IMG/VR virus record: IMGVR_UViG_3300027917_000019
Coordinates: 101,820-165,819 of that record
DNA: 64,000 bases
Reading direction: 5' to 3' (one strand)
DNA from: a virus
Numbering within the stretch: the stretch's first letter is position 1; the number at the start of each line of letters is the position of its first letter. Of the stretch, positions 18,938 through 27,531 are shown piece by piece. Below the pieces are notes generated by a model that saw only the letters and a program-made list of their open reading frames with translations, did no database searches and had not been told where the DNA came from. Made by a program: the position numbers and the translations under genes.

Positions 18938-19319
18938 TCGCGACCCTATTGTTGCTTCAAGGAATCCAAAAGGTCCTGGAGTAGTAGATATTAGCGGCGG
19001 TGAGTGGAAGTTTGGGTATCACGGCAGCCTTATCAAGAAGGCGCTATATGAGAAGGTTGGAATGCTTGAGGAGGCCACCAAAGACATTCTGAATCAGCTT
19101 GAGAGAGAATTAGGGGCAAACATGAGCGATGTTGCTGCGCTGTTGGTGGCGGTACATTCTCCCACAATGAACACAAAAGCTCGCTATATAAAGGCTTTGT
19201 GTGAGCGTGCTGTAGAGCTAGATACGATGCGATCTCGTCTTGCGAGGGCTGCTAAAGGGTTTAACGACGACATGGTATACGTAATCTCACTTTCCGATAT
19301 GGAAGAGATGGGACTATGA
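18930..19319 (+). CDS. Hypothetical protein
   Basis: 129 residues from the ATG at 18930, 8 nt before the gp46-like stop, with GGAG upstream. N-terminal Gly/Pro-rich segment (PKGPGVVDISGGEWKFGYHG), then helices. No family recognised. Its stop overlaps the kinase start (ATGA). Confidence 0.65.
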   Translation: MSNRDPIVASRNPKGPGVVDISGGEWKFGYHGSLIKKALYEKVGMLEEATKDILNQLERELGANMSDVAALLVAVHSPTMNTKARYIKALCERAVELDTMRSRLARAAKGFNDDMVYVISLSDMEEMGL

Positions 19320-20101
19320 AGAAGATTGTGGGGATTTCAGGACAATTGGGTAGTGGCAAAGACAGCGCTGCTGACCGACTAGTTGATGAGTTTGGTTTTG
19401 TGAAGGTAGCCTTGGCTGACCCTCTCAAGCGTTATGCATTTCGCGTGTTTGATTTTACAGAGCAGCAGTTGTGGGGTCCTAGCGAGTTTAGAAACACACC
19501 TGACGGGAGATCACGATTTCATACCTGGTGGGCAGACGTAACCGAGAGAGCGGCAGAGTACAATCCTGTTTTTGTTGAAGAGCTTTTTCCAGAAGAGGGG
19601 GATGTAAAGACGGCTGCCTTAGAAGCTCTAGAAGGGTGGTTGAAGCTACTTGCAACCGAGCACCCACGCCTTAGTCCCAGAGTTATGCTACAGTCGCTAG
19701 GTACAGAGTGGGGCAGAACTGTAAAGTCAGACATTTGGATTAGTCATGCTATCGAGGTTTCAGAATATTTGTTAGAGGGCGGGTTAGTTTACGATCGCTT
19801 AGCAGGACTTTTTACTAGTGAGGCATCTGATCCCCCGTCTGGAGTAGTCATTTCTGATGTACGTTTCCACAATGAATTGGAGCGTATCAAAGAAGCTAAT
19901 GGCTTTCTCATCAGAATAAAGCGTCCCGATACAGACAATCGAGCAGGTGTTACGGGGATCGAGGGACATCCTTCTGAGAAGCAACAGAAATCGTTCGATG
20001 ATGAGCTTTTTAATTACGTCATTGTTAACGACGGAACACTTGACCGCTTCATCGCTGATATTGACACAGCCGGTTTTGTGTTGACAGGTAGGGCTAAGTG
20101 A
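19316..20101 (+). CDS. Deoxynucleoside monophosphate kinase-like protein
   Basis: 261 residues. P-loop GQLGSGKD (9-16) followed by DRLVDEFGF and the ADPLKRY segment matches phage dNMP kinases such as T4 gp1, which phosphorylate dNMPs for DNA synthesis. An ISDVRFHNEL motif and an IKRP strand lie in the second half as in that family. Substrate range cannot be read from sequence. Confidence 0.85.
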   Translation: MKKIVGISGQLGSGKDSAADRLVDEFGFVKVALADPLKRYAFRVFDFTEQQLWGPSEFRNTPDGRSRFHTWWADVTERAAEYNPVFVEELFPEEGDVKTAALEALEGWLKLLATEHPRLSPRVMLQSLGTEWGRTVKSDIWISHAIEVSEYLLEGGLVYDRLAGLFTSEASDPPSGVVISDVRFHNELERIKEANGFLIRIKRPDTDNRAGVTGIEGHPSEKQQKSFDDELFNYVIVNDGTLDRFIADIDTAGFVLTGRAK

Positions 20102-20114
20102 TTAGGTTGTCATC

Positions 20115-20294
20115 ATGACCCGCGCGACAGATGTTTTACTCGTGGTTAACGCACTTACCTTGTGCTTTTTAGGTGGGTTTGCGTTAGGGTTCGATTTGTA
20201 TATACAAGGATTTGGTTGCTTACTTGGTGCCTTGGTTTTTGAGCAAGTGCATCATCACAGGAAGAGGGGAAGGCATGCAGATAACACAGACTAG
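20115..20294 (+). CDS. 59-residue membrane protein
   Basis: ATG frame of 59 codons. Hydrophobic helix of about 20 residues (VLLVVNALTLCFLGGF) followed by a second apolar stretch (GFGCLLGALVF) and a basic, His-rich tail (EQVHHHRKRGRH). It fills the gap after the kinase and overlaps the next start by 20 nt. Two membrane spans are possible. Function unknown. Confidence 0.6.
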   Translation: MTRATDVLLVVNALTLCFLGGFALGFDLYIQGFGCLLGALVFEQVHHHRKRGRHADNTD

Positions 20295-20562
20295 GTTTAG
20301 GGATCTCAGGGGTAATGCACAGAGTCGCATTCTTGGAGAGGTAGATGAAGTTACGCCTACAGCTCGCGTATTTACAGCCAAGGGGAAGAAGCGTACTTTG
20401 GGCACAGCGGTGGCAGAACATCGTGTGGATATTTGGGGTAATCGTTACATCCTGGTCAACATAAATGCCACCACAGAAGCTGTAAACCAACAACTCGTGG
20501 AGACAGTAAGGGAAAACCTTGCTTACCTTCACCGCAGGATTATCTTCTCCTATGGAAACTGA
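20275..20562 (+). CDS. Hypothetical protein
   Basis: 95 residues from the ATG at 20275 with GAAGAGGGGAAGG immediately upstream; a longer frame to 20212 would run through the membrane gene. Basic, beta-rich sequence (ARVFTAKGKKRTLG). No recognised family. Confidence 0.65.
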   Translation: MQITQTRFRDLRGNAQSRILGEVDEVTPTARVFTAKGKKRTLGTAVAEHRVDIWGNRYILVNINATTEAVNQQLVETVRENLAYLHRRIIFSYGN

Positions 20563-20923
20563 AAACGACTGGGCAGATGCTCTCGGGGACGAAGAATCTT
20601 CCCCGCCTGAAGAGGAGATTGTTCTTACAGAAGAGCAGAAGTTGATTCTCATTGCACAGGGAATGCTTCTTCAACAGTTTCTAGAATCTGAGAAGTTTAG
20701 GACTTTTGTCAGCATGAACTATGATCTCATGCGTGACGAAGAGACCAAACTCCTATATGTCGTTGAGGTTCCAGACGACGTTGCTGCTCAACGCGCTCTT
20801 GCGGTCATGAAGACGCACGCGGCAGAGGGTCCTCGCGTGATTACACCGTCGGTTGCTGAGGCGCAGAAGGTCTTGAATGACCCAGAGTTCCTCAAGAAAG
20901 CAAAGGGCGCACAAAAGGGATGA
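20552..20923 (+). CDS. Acidic hypothetical protein
   Basis: 123 residues. Very acidic N terminus (METENDWADALGDEESSPPEEE) followed by helices. Overlaps the previous gene by 11 nt and the next by 4 nt. No recognised family. Confidence 0.65.
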   Translation: METENDWADALGDEESSPPEEEIVLTEEQKLILIAQGMLLQQFLESEKFRTFVSMNYDLMRDEETKLLYVVEVPDDVAAQRALAVMKTHAAEGPRVITPSVAEAQKVLNDPEFLKKAKGAQKG

Positions 20924-21210
20924 AAGTATTAGATCGAGTTACCTCCTATGTTTCAAAATTGCTTCTCCCAAAGGCTGATGCGGAGGATTTTCAGGATTTC
21001 TTTGTTGAAGCGTCATACAAGGCGGGACTGAAAGAAGCGTTGGATATTTGTGGTAATGTTCTCGACGAGTGTGACGTCATGATTTCTCTATACGAAGATG
21101 CAGCTAATGAGCATCCCGTGAGTGAAGCAGCGCAGCGTATCCACACCTACACTGCGCGTAAACAGGGTGTCCTCCAAATCAGGGACAGGCTTATGTCTCG
21201 TCTAGAGTGA
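20920..21210 (+). CDS. Helical hypothetical protein
   Basis: 96 residues, predicted all-helical with a C-terminal basic segment (RKQGVLQIRDRLMSRLE). ATGA overlap with the preceding gene. No recognised family. Confidence 0.65.
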   Translation: MKVLDRVTSYVSKLLLPKADAEDFQDFFVEASYKAGLKEALDICGNVLDECDVMISLYEDAANEHPVSEAAQRIHTYTARKQGVLQIRDRLMSRLE

Positions 21211-21211
21211 T

Positions 21212-21829
21212 ATGGCTATCGAGGTTGAAGTAGGCCAAGTTTTTGGAGCTTGGGAAGTTCTAGAGAAACTCAGCTATAAGAACAAATACAGGTGTATTTG
21301 TCAGGCGTGTGGAGAAACCGTTCAAAACATTAGGGTCTACGATCTCGTAAAAGGAAAGACTCTGATGTGTAAGAACTGTTCTCAAACAAAGAGTACAGAA
21401 ATCGCACGCCCATTGGAGTACCACACGTGGATAGCTATGAACCAACGCTGCCACAATCCCAACTCGAAGGACTACAAAAACTACGGAGCGCGTGGAATCG
21501 TTGTCTGCGACCTCTGGCGCAACTCGTTCGAAGCTTTCTACATGTCCATGGGGCCGCGTCCAGAGCCTCATTACACCATTGAGCGAATAGATACAAACGG
21601 AAACTACGAGCCAGGTAATGTAAAATGGGCAACTCGTGCAGAACAGACACGTAACCAACGTTCTAACGTCAACCTAACTATCAACAACGAAACTAAGACA
21701 GTAGCGGAATGGGCGCTGCACAAAGACTGTTCAGTCAGTCAGTTTGTGATCTACAAACGACTAAAGCGAGGCTGGGACCCTGAGCGTGCTGTCTTTGAAC
21801 CAAATACGGTAACTCCTTCAAATGACTAA
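21212..21829 (+). CDS. HNH-type homing endonuclease-like protein
   Basis: 205 residues. An N-terminal zinc ribbon (CQAC near 30-33 and CKNC near 53-56) is followed by an HNH core: YHTW, MNQRCHNP, YGARGI, ERIDTNGNYEPGNVKWAT. These are typical of free-standing phage HNH endonucleases, many of which are mobile. A C-terminal DNA-binding region may be formed by the helix-turn-helix-like KTVAEWALHKDCSVS. It sits in the operon without disturbing neighbours. Confidence 0.88.
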   Translation: MAIEVEVGQVFGAWEVLEKLSYKNKYRCICQACGETVQNIRVYDLVKGKTLMCKNCSQTKSTEIARPLEYHTWIAMNQRCHNPNSKDYKNYGARGIVVCDLWRNSFEAFYMSMGPRPEPHYTIERIDTNGNYEPGNVKWATRAEQTRNQRSNVNLTINNETKTVAEWALHKDCSVSQFVIYKRLKRGWDPERAVFEPNTVTPSND

Positions 21830-22178
21830 GAAACACCGTGAAATTGAGACTACGCGACTAGAGTACAAGAAGGGAACTTCTAACAAGTTCTACGAAGTCA
21901 GGTTGGTTTACGTGCCTGATATGGACGGATATCAAGTTATACGAAAGTGGGGTAGGATCGGGACGCTTGGAGACAGTAGGACAGAATACGTGGGTACGGA
22001 GTCTACTGCTTGGGACATGTATGCAGATTACCTTGACGCTAAGGAAGCCAAGGGATACAAGCGGGTTAGCGTTACCAAGGGTGATGCCGTACCTAAGGCT
22101 AAACGGAAGCCTCTGCCTAAGGCCAAGAAAGCTGTTGAAACTAAGACTTGGGCAGAGGATGATTGGGATGTTTTGTGA
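21822..22178 (+). CDS. WGR-domain protein
   Basis: 118 residues. The core motif RKWGRIGTLG (Trp43, Gly44, Arg45) in a beta-rich context identifies a WGR domain, which binds nucleic acid ends or 5' phosphates in PARPs and some DNA ligases. A basic Pro/Lys linker (KAKRKPLPKAKKA) follows, then an acidic tail ending DDWDVL. The only ligase here is at 44530-45576 and has a SWIM finger instead, so cooperation between the two is possible but not shown. Confidence 0.85.
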   Translation: MTKKHREIETTRLEYKKGTSNKFYEVRLVYVPDMDGYQVIRKWGRIGTLGDSRTEYVGTESTAWDMYADYLDAKEAKGYKRVSVTKGDAVPKAKRKPLPKAKKAVETKTWAEDDWDVL

Positions 22179-22708
22179 GCAAGAAGATCAATAGTAGGAG
22201 TAAAGGGAACAGGGGAGAACGTATCCTAGTAAAGAAGTTCTCAAGCTGGTGGGGTAAGGAATTCTACAGAACTCCAGGATCAGGCTCTTTCGCTACTAGA
22301 GGGTACAAGCATGAGGCTATGAGCCTCGCTGGCGATGTTGTTACGACAGATGAGACATTTCCTTTTTGTATCGAGTCTAAGAACGCAGAAGGGTGGCATC
22401 TCGAACAACTTCTAACGTCTCCCAGATGTGACATAATCAAGTGGTGGGAACAGGCTGTTGCTGAAACTCCCGAAGGAAAGATTCCTCTCCTCGTGTTCAC
22501 TAGAAATCACCAACCCCATTTCTTCATGATGCCGATTGACTATTGGTACAAAGTGGCTAATTTGGGGATGGCTTCCCGTTCAACAGCGGGCTTTATCTTT
22601 GAGATAGGCACCACTACAGTCAAATTAGGGCTGTTAGACGAGTTGTTTGAAAGAACCCAACCAGATGCTTGGAGACACCATGTCTGCGAAGAAACCCCCC
22701 GAGACTGA
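22175..22708 (+). CDS. PD-(D/E)xK nuclease, Holliday-junction-resolvase-like
   Basis: 177 residues from GTG 22175 (GTGA overlap with the WGR gene). Motifs RSKGNRGER (Glu15), GDVV (Asp54) and ESKN (Glu67, Lys69) form a PD-(D/E)xK active site arranged as in archaeal Hjc-like and phage endonucleases. It would cut branched recombination intermediates or damaged DNA. The recombination operon context agrees. Confidence 0.8.
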   Translation: MSKKINSRSKGNRGERILVKKFSSWWGKEFYRTPGSGSFATRGYKHEAMSLAGDVVTTDETFPFCIESKNAEGWHLEQLLTSPRCDIIKWWEQAVAETPEGKIPLLVFTRNHQPHFFMMPIDYWYKVANLGMASRSTAGFIFEIGTTTVKLGLLDELFERTQPDAWRHHVCEETPRD

Positions 22709-22808
22709 CCGTTCAAAGCTTCCAGAGCCTTCTCTACCTAAGTGCCCCTCTTGCGGTAAGAATCCGTTTGAATGTAAGTGTGGTACTTGGGAGGACTTGA
22801 ATAAGTGA
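22680..22808 (+). CDS. 42-residue zinc knuckle protein
   Basis: ATG frame of 42 codons, overlapping the nuclease by 29 nt in another frame and the next start by 4 nt (GTGA). Pro-rich start, then CPSCG and CKC, which can form a single zinc knuckle, and TWEDLNK at the end. Tight tiling supports translation. Function unknown. Confidence 0.55.
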   Translation: MSAKKPPETDRSKLPEPSLPKCPSCGKNPFECKCGTWEDLNK

Positions 22809-23599
22809 GCACTAAGGGACGTATCAAGTTCACTGTAGCCGGGGCCCACCCGCAGCTCTACATGTTGCGCGACCACCTCATCAAAAGGGGATTTGCTCTC
22901 GTTTCTCCAGATGAAGATGTTGATTTTGTACTTCAGGGGGGCTTGACTGGTGCTCCAGAGACTTGGCGGCTTGATTGTCCAAGTTCTGAAATTCCAGTGC
23001 TTCTGTTGAGTAGCGATTGGGTCTATTCAGACCGCGATCTGGCTCTCGGGGTTCGCGACAAAGTTCCCATGCGAGAGGATGACCCAATTCTATTGCCATC
23101 TTCTGCGGAGCCTACAATCGCAAGTACGCTTCAGTACTTGCAAGCGGAGAACTACTTCCTGCGCTATACAAAGACCATGGTGCTTCGTATCTTCAACATC
23201 TATGGTCCTGATATTAAAGAAGGGTTGATTGTAGACTATCTAGACTGTGTTTGCAACGTTACGCCGTTGCCGATCTATGCGCCAGGGTACCAAACACGCA
23301 CGTACTTACATCAGACAGATTTCTTGACAATCTTTGATAGGATGGTCCAGCGTTTTCTAGAAGGAACTACCGGCATTTTCAACGTAGGGTCTGAGGAGGA
23401 AACTTCCATCAAACGCCTTGCAGACTCTGTTTGGCAACTCGCGTACGGTCCATCAACCCCTGTCCAGGTAGAAAAAGTTAGGGCACCGCGTTCTTATCGT
23501 TGGTGGGTCCTTCCTGACTTGACTCGCACCAAGGCCGTGACTAAGTGGAAAGCTAAGGTCACCCTTCGCACTGGTTTGTGGGAGATGTTGAATGACTGA
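22805..23599 (+). CDS. Degenerate NAD-dependent epimerase/RmlD-like protein
   Basis: 264 residues, shorter than the roughly 300 of the family. Family-like segments in order: VLLLSSDWVYSD, VLRIFNIYGPD, RTYLHQTDF and GIFNVGSEE. The N-terminal glycine-rich dinucleotide loop is reduced to VAGAHPQ, and where the catalytic YxxxK is expected the sequence is YLQAE, so the lysine is missing. It may be a non-enzymatic scaffold or a divergent enzyme. Its job in the phage is unclear; sugar-nucleotide modification for virion or surface glycans would be the classical role. Confidence 0.72.
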   Translation: MSTKGRIKFTVAGAHPQLYMLRDHLIKRGFALVSPDEDVDFVLQGGLTGAPETWRLDCPSSEIPVLLLSSDWVYSDRDLALGVRDKVPMREDDPILLPSSAEPTIASTLQYLQAENYFLRYTKTMVLRIFNIYGPDIKEGLIVDYLDCVCNVTPLPIYAPGYQTRTYLHQTDFLTIFDRMVQRFLEGTTGIFNVGSEEETSIKRLADSVWQLAYGPSTPVQVEKVRAPRSYRWWVLPDLTRTKAVTKWKAKVTLRTGLWEMLND

Positions 23600-23699
23600 A
23601 GAAGAAACTATTGCTCTCGAAGCCTACATGCGTACTCCTCCTGATGATACGAAAGGGGAAGTTGAGGTTTCGGAATCAGGCGAATGGGACGTTCTGTGA
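23592..23699 (+). CDS. 35-residue acidic peptide with EWDVL tail
   Basis: ATG frame of 35 codons overlapping the epimerase-like stop by 8 nt and ending in the GTGA that starts the next gene. Acidic throughout, ending SGEWDVL, the same tail as the WGR protein's DDWDVL. No hydrophobic core, so probably an unstructured peptide that acts through its tail. Confidence 0.5.
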   Translation: MTEEETIALEAYMRTPPDDTKGEVEVSESGEWDVL

Positions 23700-23989
23700 C
23701 AGCACACAACACCACAATAGGACGGATTGACCTTGAACGAAGAGTATTAATCACAATTGGTAAGGTGGAATACAACCTTTCTGACTATCCCAATGTCATG
23801 ATCCTGATAGATGGGGAGTGGGTGGAGGGGTGGGTCTGGACTCCGATACCTATCATACGTAGCGCTTATTATCTCAAGGTTGTATTGGCTATAGAAGATG
23901 ATTGTGTTCACTTTGTGTATGCACTTCCGAGTGTATGTATCCCGGCAGAAACCTTCCCCTTCATGGACGTAAATGCCTGGAAATCCTAA
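23696..23989 (+). CDS. Hypothetical beta-rich protein
   Basis: 97 residues from GTG 23696, which forms a GTGA overlap; an ATG 12 nt earlier is the alternative. Hydrophobic strands and several Trp residues (EWVEGWVW). No recognised family. The phosphoesterase gene begins 17 nt before its end. Confidence 0.6.
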   Translation: MTAHNTTIGRIDLERRVLITIGKVEYNLSDYPNVMILIDGEWVEGWVWTPIPIIRSAYYLKVVLAIEDDCVHFVYALPSVCIPAETFPFMDVNAWKS

Positions 23990-24629
23990 TCGAAAACTGG
24001 TTCTAGTAGCAGATACTCACGATCGGTACGGAATGTTCCCTATGCCGGAAGGGGATATCTTGCTCCACGCAGGAGACTTTACCTTTCGAGGACGCCCTGA
24101 TGAGTTGTCTCGTTTTAATGATTGGTTGGATGCACAAGGTAGCTTTGCCCACAAGGTCATCATCCCAGGTAATCATGATTTGAGTTTTGAAGTCGATTGG
24201 TGCGGAGCGGTTGGAAAAGTGCCGGCTGCTGATGCCGTTCTCAACGGTCAGTTGTATGAAGCTTTGGGGCTTAAGATTTGGGGAGAGCCTCGACAACCAG
24301 AGTTCTATAACTGGGCGTTCAACGTATCTCGCGAAGGGATGAAGAAAGTCTGGGAAAAGGTGCCGCCAGACATTGATATCTTGCTGACACACGGCCCTCC
24401 ATACGGGGTAGGGGATATGACTCTTCCAAGGAATTTTAAGCTTGGAGAACATGTGGGCTGTAAGTATCAGCGCCAGTGGATTGAAGAGAACCAACCGAGG
24501 TTGGTGGTGTGTGGGCATATTCACCCAGGATATGGCATCTACATGCTGGGAAATACCCTTGTAGTAAATGCAAGTGTTTGTACTGAGGCGTACAAACCTA
24601 CAAACCCACCCATTGTCCTGCACATCTAA
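23973..24629 (+). CDS. Metallophosphoesterase
   Basis: 218 residues of the calcineurin-like phosphoesterase fold: VADTHDR, HAGDFTFRG, IPGNHD, LTHGPPYG and CGHIHPG supply the two-metal site. It resembles small cytoplasmic phosphatases or phosphodiesterases rather than the Mre11 type at 15656. The substrate is unknown; it may be a nucleotide or a modified nucleic-acid end. Confidence 0.88.
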   Translation: MPGNPNRKLVLVADTHDRYGMFPMPEGDILLHAGDFTFRGRPDELSRFNDWLDAQGSFAHKVIIPGNHDLSFEVDWCGAVGKVPAADAVLNGQLYEALGLKIWGEPRQPEFYNWAFNVSREGMKKVWEKVPPDIDILLTHGPPYGVGDMTLPRNFKLGEHVGCKYQRQWIEENQPRLVVCGHIHPGYGIYMLGNTLVVNASVCTEAYKPTNPPIVLHI

Positions 24630-24641
24630 GCGTGCTATACT
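24613..24641 (+). promoter_or_regulatory. Sigma-70-like promoter with extended -10
   Basis: TTGTCC (24613-24618), 17-nt spacer, TATACT (24636-24641), preceded by TGC as an extended -10. AAGCG and CGCTT flank the -10 as short inverted arms. The expected transcription start lies within 1-2 nt of the ATG at 24650, so the first mRNA would be nearly leaderless. Confidence 0.5.
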
Positions 24642-24649
24642 TCGCTTAA

Positions 24650-24892
24650 ATGCGGCGTTGGTTTATTCGTGATTTTCAATCAGATGATCTCACGGAAGTT
24701 GTTGACTTCCGTGAAGCGGAACTTCTTGCACGAAAACTGAGTAAAGAAAACGAGTCTGGATTGATGGAGGTATTAGTCGAGGAGACTAATGGCCTCCTTT
24801 TTGTTACTGGCATCTTCCTGCGAGGCAGGAAGAGATACCAAGGCAAGAAAGCTAGGGAAAGTAGTGCCAATGGGCTACCTCCCACACTTTGA
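24650..24892 (+). CDS. Hypothetical protein, possibly leaderless
   Basis: 80 residues: charged, with a helical first half (EAELLARKLSKENESG) and a basic C terminus (RGRKRYQGKKARES). No ribosome site precedes the ATG; the -10 box is 8 nt upstream. No recognised family. Last gene before the virion block. Confidence 0.6.
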   Translation: MRRWFIRDFQSDDLTEVVDFREAELLARKLSKENESGLMEVLVEETNGLLFVTGIFLRGRKRYQGKKARESSANGLPPTL

Positions 24893-24899
24893 TTTGTAA

Positions 24900-24946
24900 T
24901 TGACAACTCCTTCAGTATTTGGTACCTTTACTTGTATCTGTATCAT
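24900..24946 (+). promoter_or_regulatory. Possible promoter before the virion genes
   Basis: The 125-nt gap 24893-25017 holds no gene. It contains TTGGTA (24919-24924) with a 16-nt spacer to TATCAT (24941-24946), and a TTGACA at 24900-24905 that lacks a good partner at 17 nt (TACCTT). Either could drive the structural block; a ribosome site AAGGCAAGGA precedes the next ATG. Confidence 0.35.
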
Positions 24947-25017
24947 GAGGGTAGGACTAACTTCCGGGAGGGACGACTCGGGTTACTGTGCTTTCATAAA
25001 GGCAAGGAACAACTGAA

Positions 25018-27507
25018 ATGGCACTAGGCGTAATTGCGGACCCCAACTCTCTGTCCCAGGGTGAGGAAACCGTTGTGTCTGATTGGGTGGTTGGCACACC
25101 CACAGGGCTGAATGTTACTCATACTTCTGCTGGCGCTAACTTTGAAGTCCTAGCAGCTGGAGATTTCTTTGAAATCCGTGATCACAGTGTTGCTGTGAAC
25201 AACGGACTTTACATTGCAACCGGTACGCCTAGTGCAAGCTCTCTACCCAGCACAAAGGTTACAGGAAGCGCTCCGTCAGCCTCTGGGTCTGAATCTGCGA
25301 GCATGTTCTCTAAGGTAACTACTGCTGTCTCTGACATGGTTTTTGCAAACCAGAGCGTGCGAGTGGTAGACATTACCTCAGCCCTCAGTGAGCTTCCTGC
25401 ACTGGTAGTTGGGTCTAGATTCGTTGTTGGAGACCACTCAGACCCAGATAACAACGGTACGTATGAAGTAACTGTCGTCAATACTTCAACGAGTGACTAC
25501 ACCTGTACTAAGCTAGACCTTTCTACCAACGATCCGAATAACGCAGCTTCGGAAGCTGCTACTACTATCCATGCTGACAAGAGTGTCATGTACGACACTG
25601 CAGCACTGGATATCTATCTCATGGAGAATGGTGGTCTCGACCTAGACGGTGTTCTAGGACAGGCGTTGTATTCTTTCACGGTAATTTCCTGGAAGGACGA
25701 TGACTTCCTCATTGCAAACGCACCGTTCCCGATGCTTTGTATCGACGCTGACGCTGGTAAGTACTTCGTAGGTCAGGACCCGTCTGGTAACAACTCCGGT
25801 TGGCAGATGGCTGACAACGCTACACACAGCATTAGGACCACAAAGCTTCCCAGGAACATGGGATGGTCCGAGGTTAGTGCTGCGGGTGTCTTGAATAAGC
25901 AGTATGCGGGTATTCGAACCCTTGGTGCTTTCCTAGACGAGACTCCTGGTACTGGTGACACGGCTTACTATCACTTCGGGTCTGATACCACGGTAGATGA
26001 CACTGTAAGCTTTACTTTTGCTGGTCCTGTAAATGAGCCTATCGAGGTTTACAACGGCCTAGCAACGCCGGCCGATCCGTCTCCAGGATTTGCTATCACA
26101 GTAACCAACACTATCACTAGAGCTGACGGTGGAAACTGGAGAACCGACGGCTACAAGGTCGGCGGTCAGATTGTTATCATTGACGCAGAGGATGTAGGAA
26201 ACAATGGTACCTACGTTCTTACAAGCGTACAGGACTCGGTAAACGGTGCTGTAGTTGTGGCTGGTACACTTACCAACAACGCTGCAGATACGACTGTCCA
26301 CTTTGCGACGGATAATAGAAACCTCCTCACACTGAAGTTGAGAGTGCGTACAACGTCGGGTGACACTAACGCTAGAACGTTCGCACAGGCTAACCTAACT
26401 TCCGCTGGTGAAACCATCCTCTCAAACCGTTTGTTCACGTTCGGTTTGTCTAACTCTCAGGACCTTGATATCTCCGCATCCGATGCGACGATTGACGGGT
26501 CTGTGCCTTACACCGGCATGAGTATGACTTACTACGCAACCCCCCAGTCGTTGGGTGGATCTGGAGACTTGGTAGGCGGTCCATACAACTTCGGTATTGT
26601 AATCACTGGTAATGATGGTACTAACACCCAGGTGTATGAGTGGACGCAACGTCAGTTGAGAAAGACTTCTGACATTGATGCCGACGCAGACGTTGCTATT
26701 GGTGTTATGATGGACGGTTTGATGCGCTTCCTAGGTCCGACTCTACAAGTTGGATCTGTGGACGGTGGCTTGAGCTTCCCGGTGAACCCGGATGGCGGCG
26801 GGTCTGGAGTATTCATCTCCGGCCTCAATGCGTCTAGTCGTAACAACACGGTCTATTACGATAACCTAGGAATTCAGCGTGCTCACCCGCTCGGAGTGCC
26901 AGTCACCTTGGATTTCAATGCCACTATTATTGATGACTCTTTGGCTAAGTACACACTGTTCTTTGACGCAACCATCTACACCACTGTAGCTGATTTGGTC
27001 ATTACAGCGGGTACCGGTGCCAATGGTACCTTCAACTCCACAGGAGCTAATCTACCTACGCTTGCTGTAGGTGCCCTACAATATGTGCGCGTTACCGGGA
27101 AGACTGGTGTTGACGCAGCTATGAATGGCATCTACCAAGTAACTACTGAGACGTCTACCTCTGTGTGGAGCGTAACTAGATACGACGGTGACACTATAGT
27201 AACTACTGGGTCTTCTTCTTGTAGCGTAGACCAGTATCCGATCGATTCTCCTGACGCAATCATCGTACAGGATGACACTCCGGTGGATGTGACAGGCACA
27301 GACCCGAGTGCGGACTTTGTATTCACTTTCGACTATTCCGGAAACACGCAAGGTGGGCGTACTGCAAGCACAGATGCCTTCGTCAAGGCTCGTGCTATTG
27401 GACAGTCTGGGGCGCAGTATACACAGACTACGGTACAGACCATTCCATCCACCGCTGTGACCATCCCGGTAACGTCCAACATTGAGAGAAACTTCCTCAA
27501 CCCGTGA
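25018..27507 (+). CDS. Large virion protein with repeated beta modules
   Basis: 829 residues, low in Cys, rich in Thr, Asp, Gly and Asn, as in phage tail or appendage proteins. At least four modules of about 40-60 residues recur (near 41-70, 118-165, 366-405 and 661-722), each with a hydrophobic VGxxFxV strand, a D-rich turn and NNGTY- or NGIY-like wording. The C terminus ends NFLNP, and the next gene product ends NFNNP. Probably a fibre, spike or capsid-decorating protein; no enzymatic motif seen. Confidence 0.75.
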   Translation: MALGVIADPNSLSQGEETVVSDWVVGTPTGLNVTHTSAGANFEVLAAGDFFEIRDHSVAVNNGLYIATGTPSASSLPSTKVTGSAPSASGSESASMFSKVTTAVSDMVFANQSVRVVDITSALSELPALVVGSRFVVGDHSDPDNNGTYEVTVVNTSTSDYTCTKLDLSTNDPNNAASEAATTIHADKSVMYDTAALDIYLMENGGLDLDGVLGQALYSFTVISWKDDDFLIANAPFPMLCIDADAGKYFVGQDPSGNNSGWQMADNATHSIRTTKLPRNMGWSEVSAAGVLNKQYAGIRTLGAFLDETPGTGDTAYYHFGSDTTVDDTVSFTFAGPVNEPIEVYNGLATPADPSPGFAITVTNTITRADGGNWRTDGYKVGGQIVIIDAEDVGNNGTYVLTSVQDSVNGAVVVAGTLTNNAADTTVHFATDNRNLLTLKLRVRTTSGDTNARTFAQANLTSAGETILSNRLFTFGLSNSQDLDISASDATIDGSVPYTGMSMTYYATPQSLGGSGDLVGGPYNFGIVITGNDGTNTQVYEWTQRQLRKTSDIDADADVAIGVMMDGLMRFLGPTLQVGSVDGGLSFPVNPDGGGSGVFISGLNASSRNNTVYYDNLGIQRAHPLGVPVTLDFNATIIDDSLAKYTLFFDATIYTTVADLVITAGTGANGTFNSTGANLPTLAVGALQYVRVTGKTGVDAAMNGIYQVTTETSTSVWSVTRYDGDTIVTTGSSSCSVDQYPIDSPDAIIVQDDTPVDVTGTDPSADFVFTFDYSGNTQGGRTASTDAFVKARAIGQSGAQYTQTTVQTIPSTAVTIPVTSNIERNFLNP

Positions 27508-27531
27508 TGGTTTGACATATGTGGGGTTATA

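Noticed and set aside
27511-27529. TTGACA followed by TATAG before the 736-residue virion protein
   Set aside because: Spacing is only about 10 nt, too short for a sigma-70 promoter; the GGGG there serves as ribosome site.
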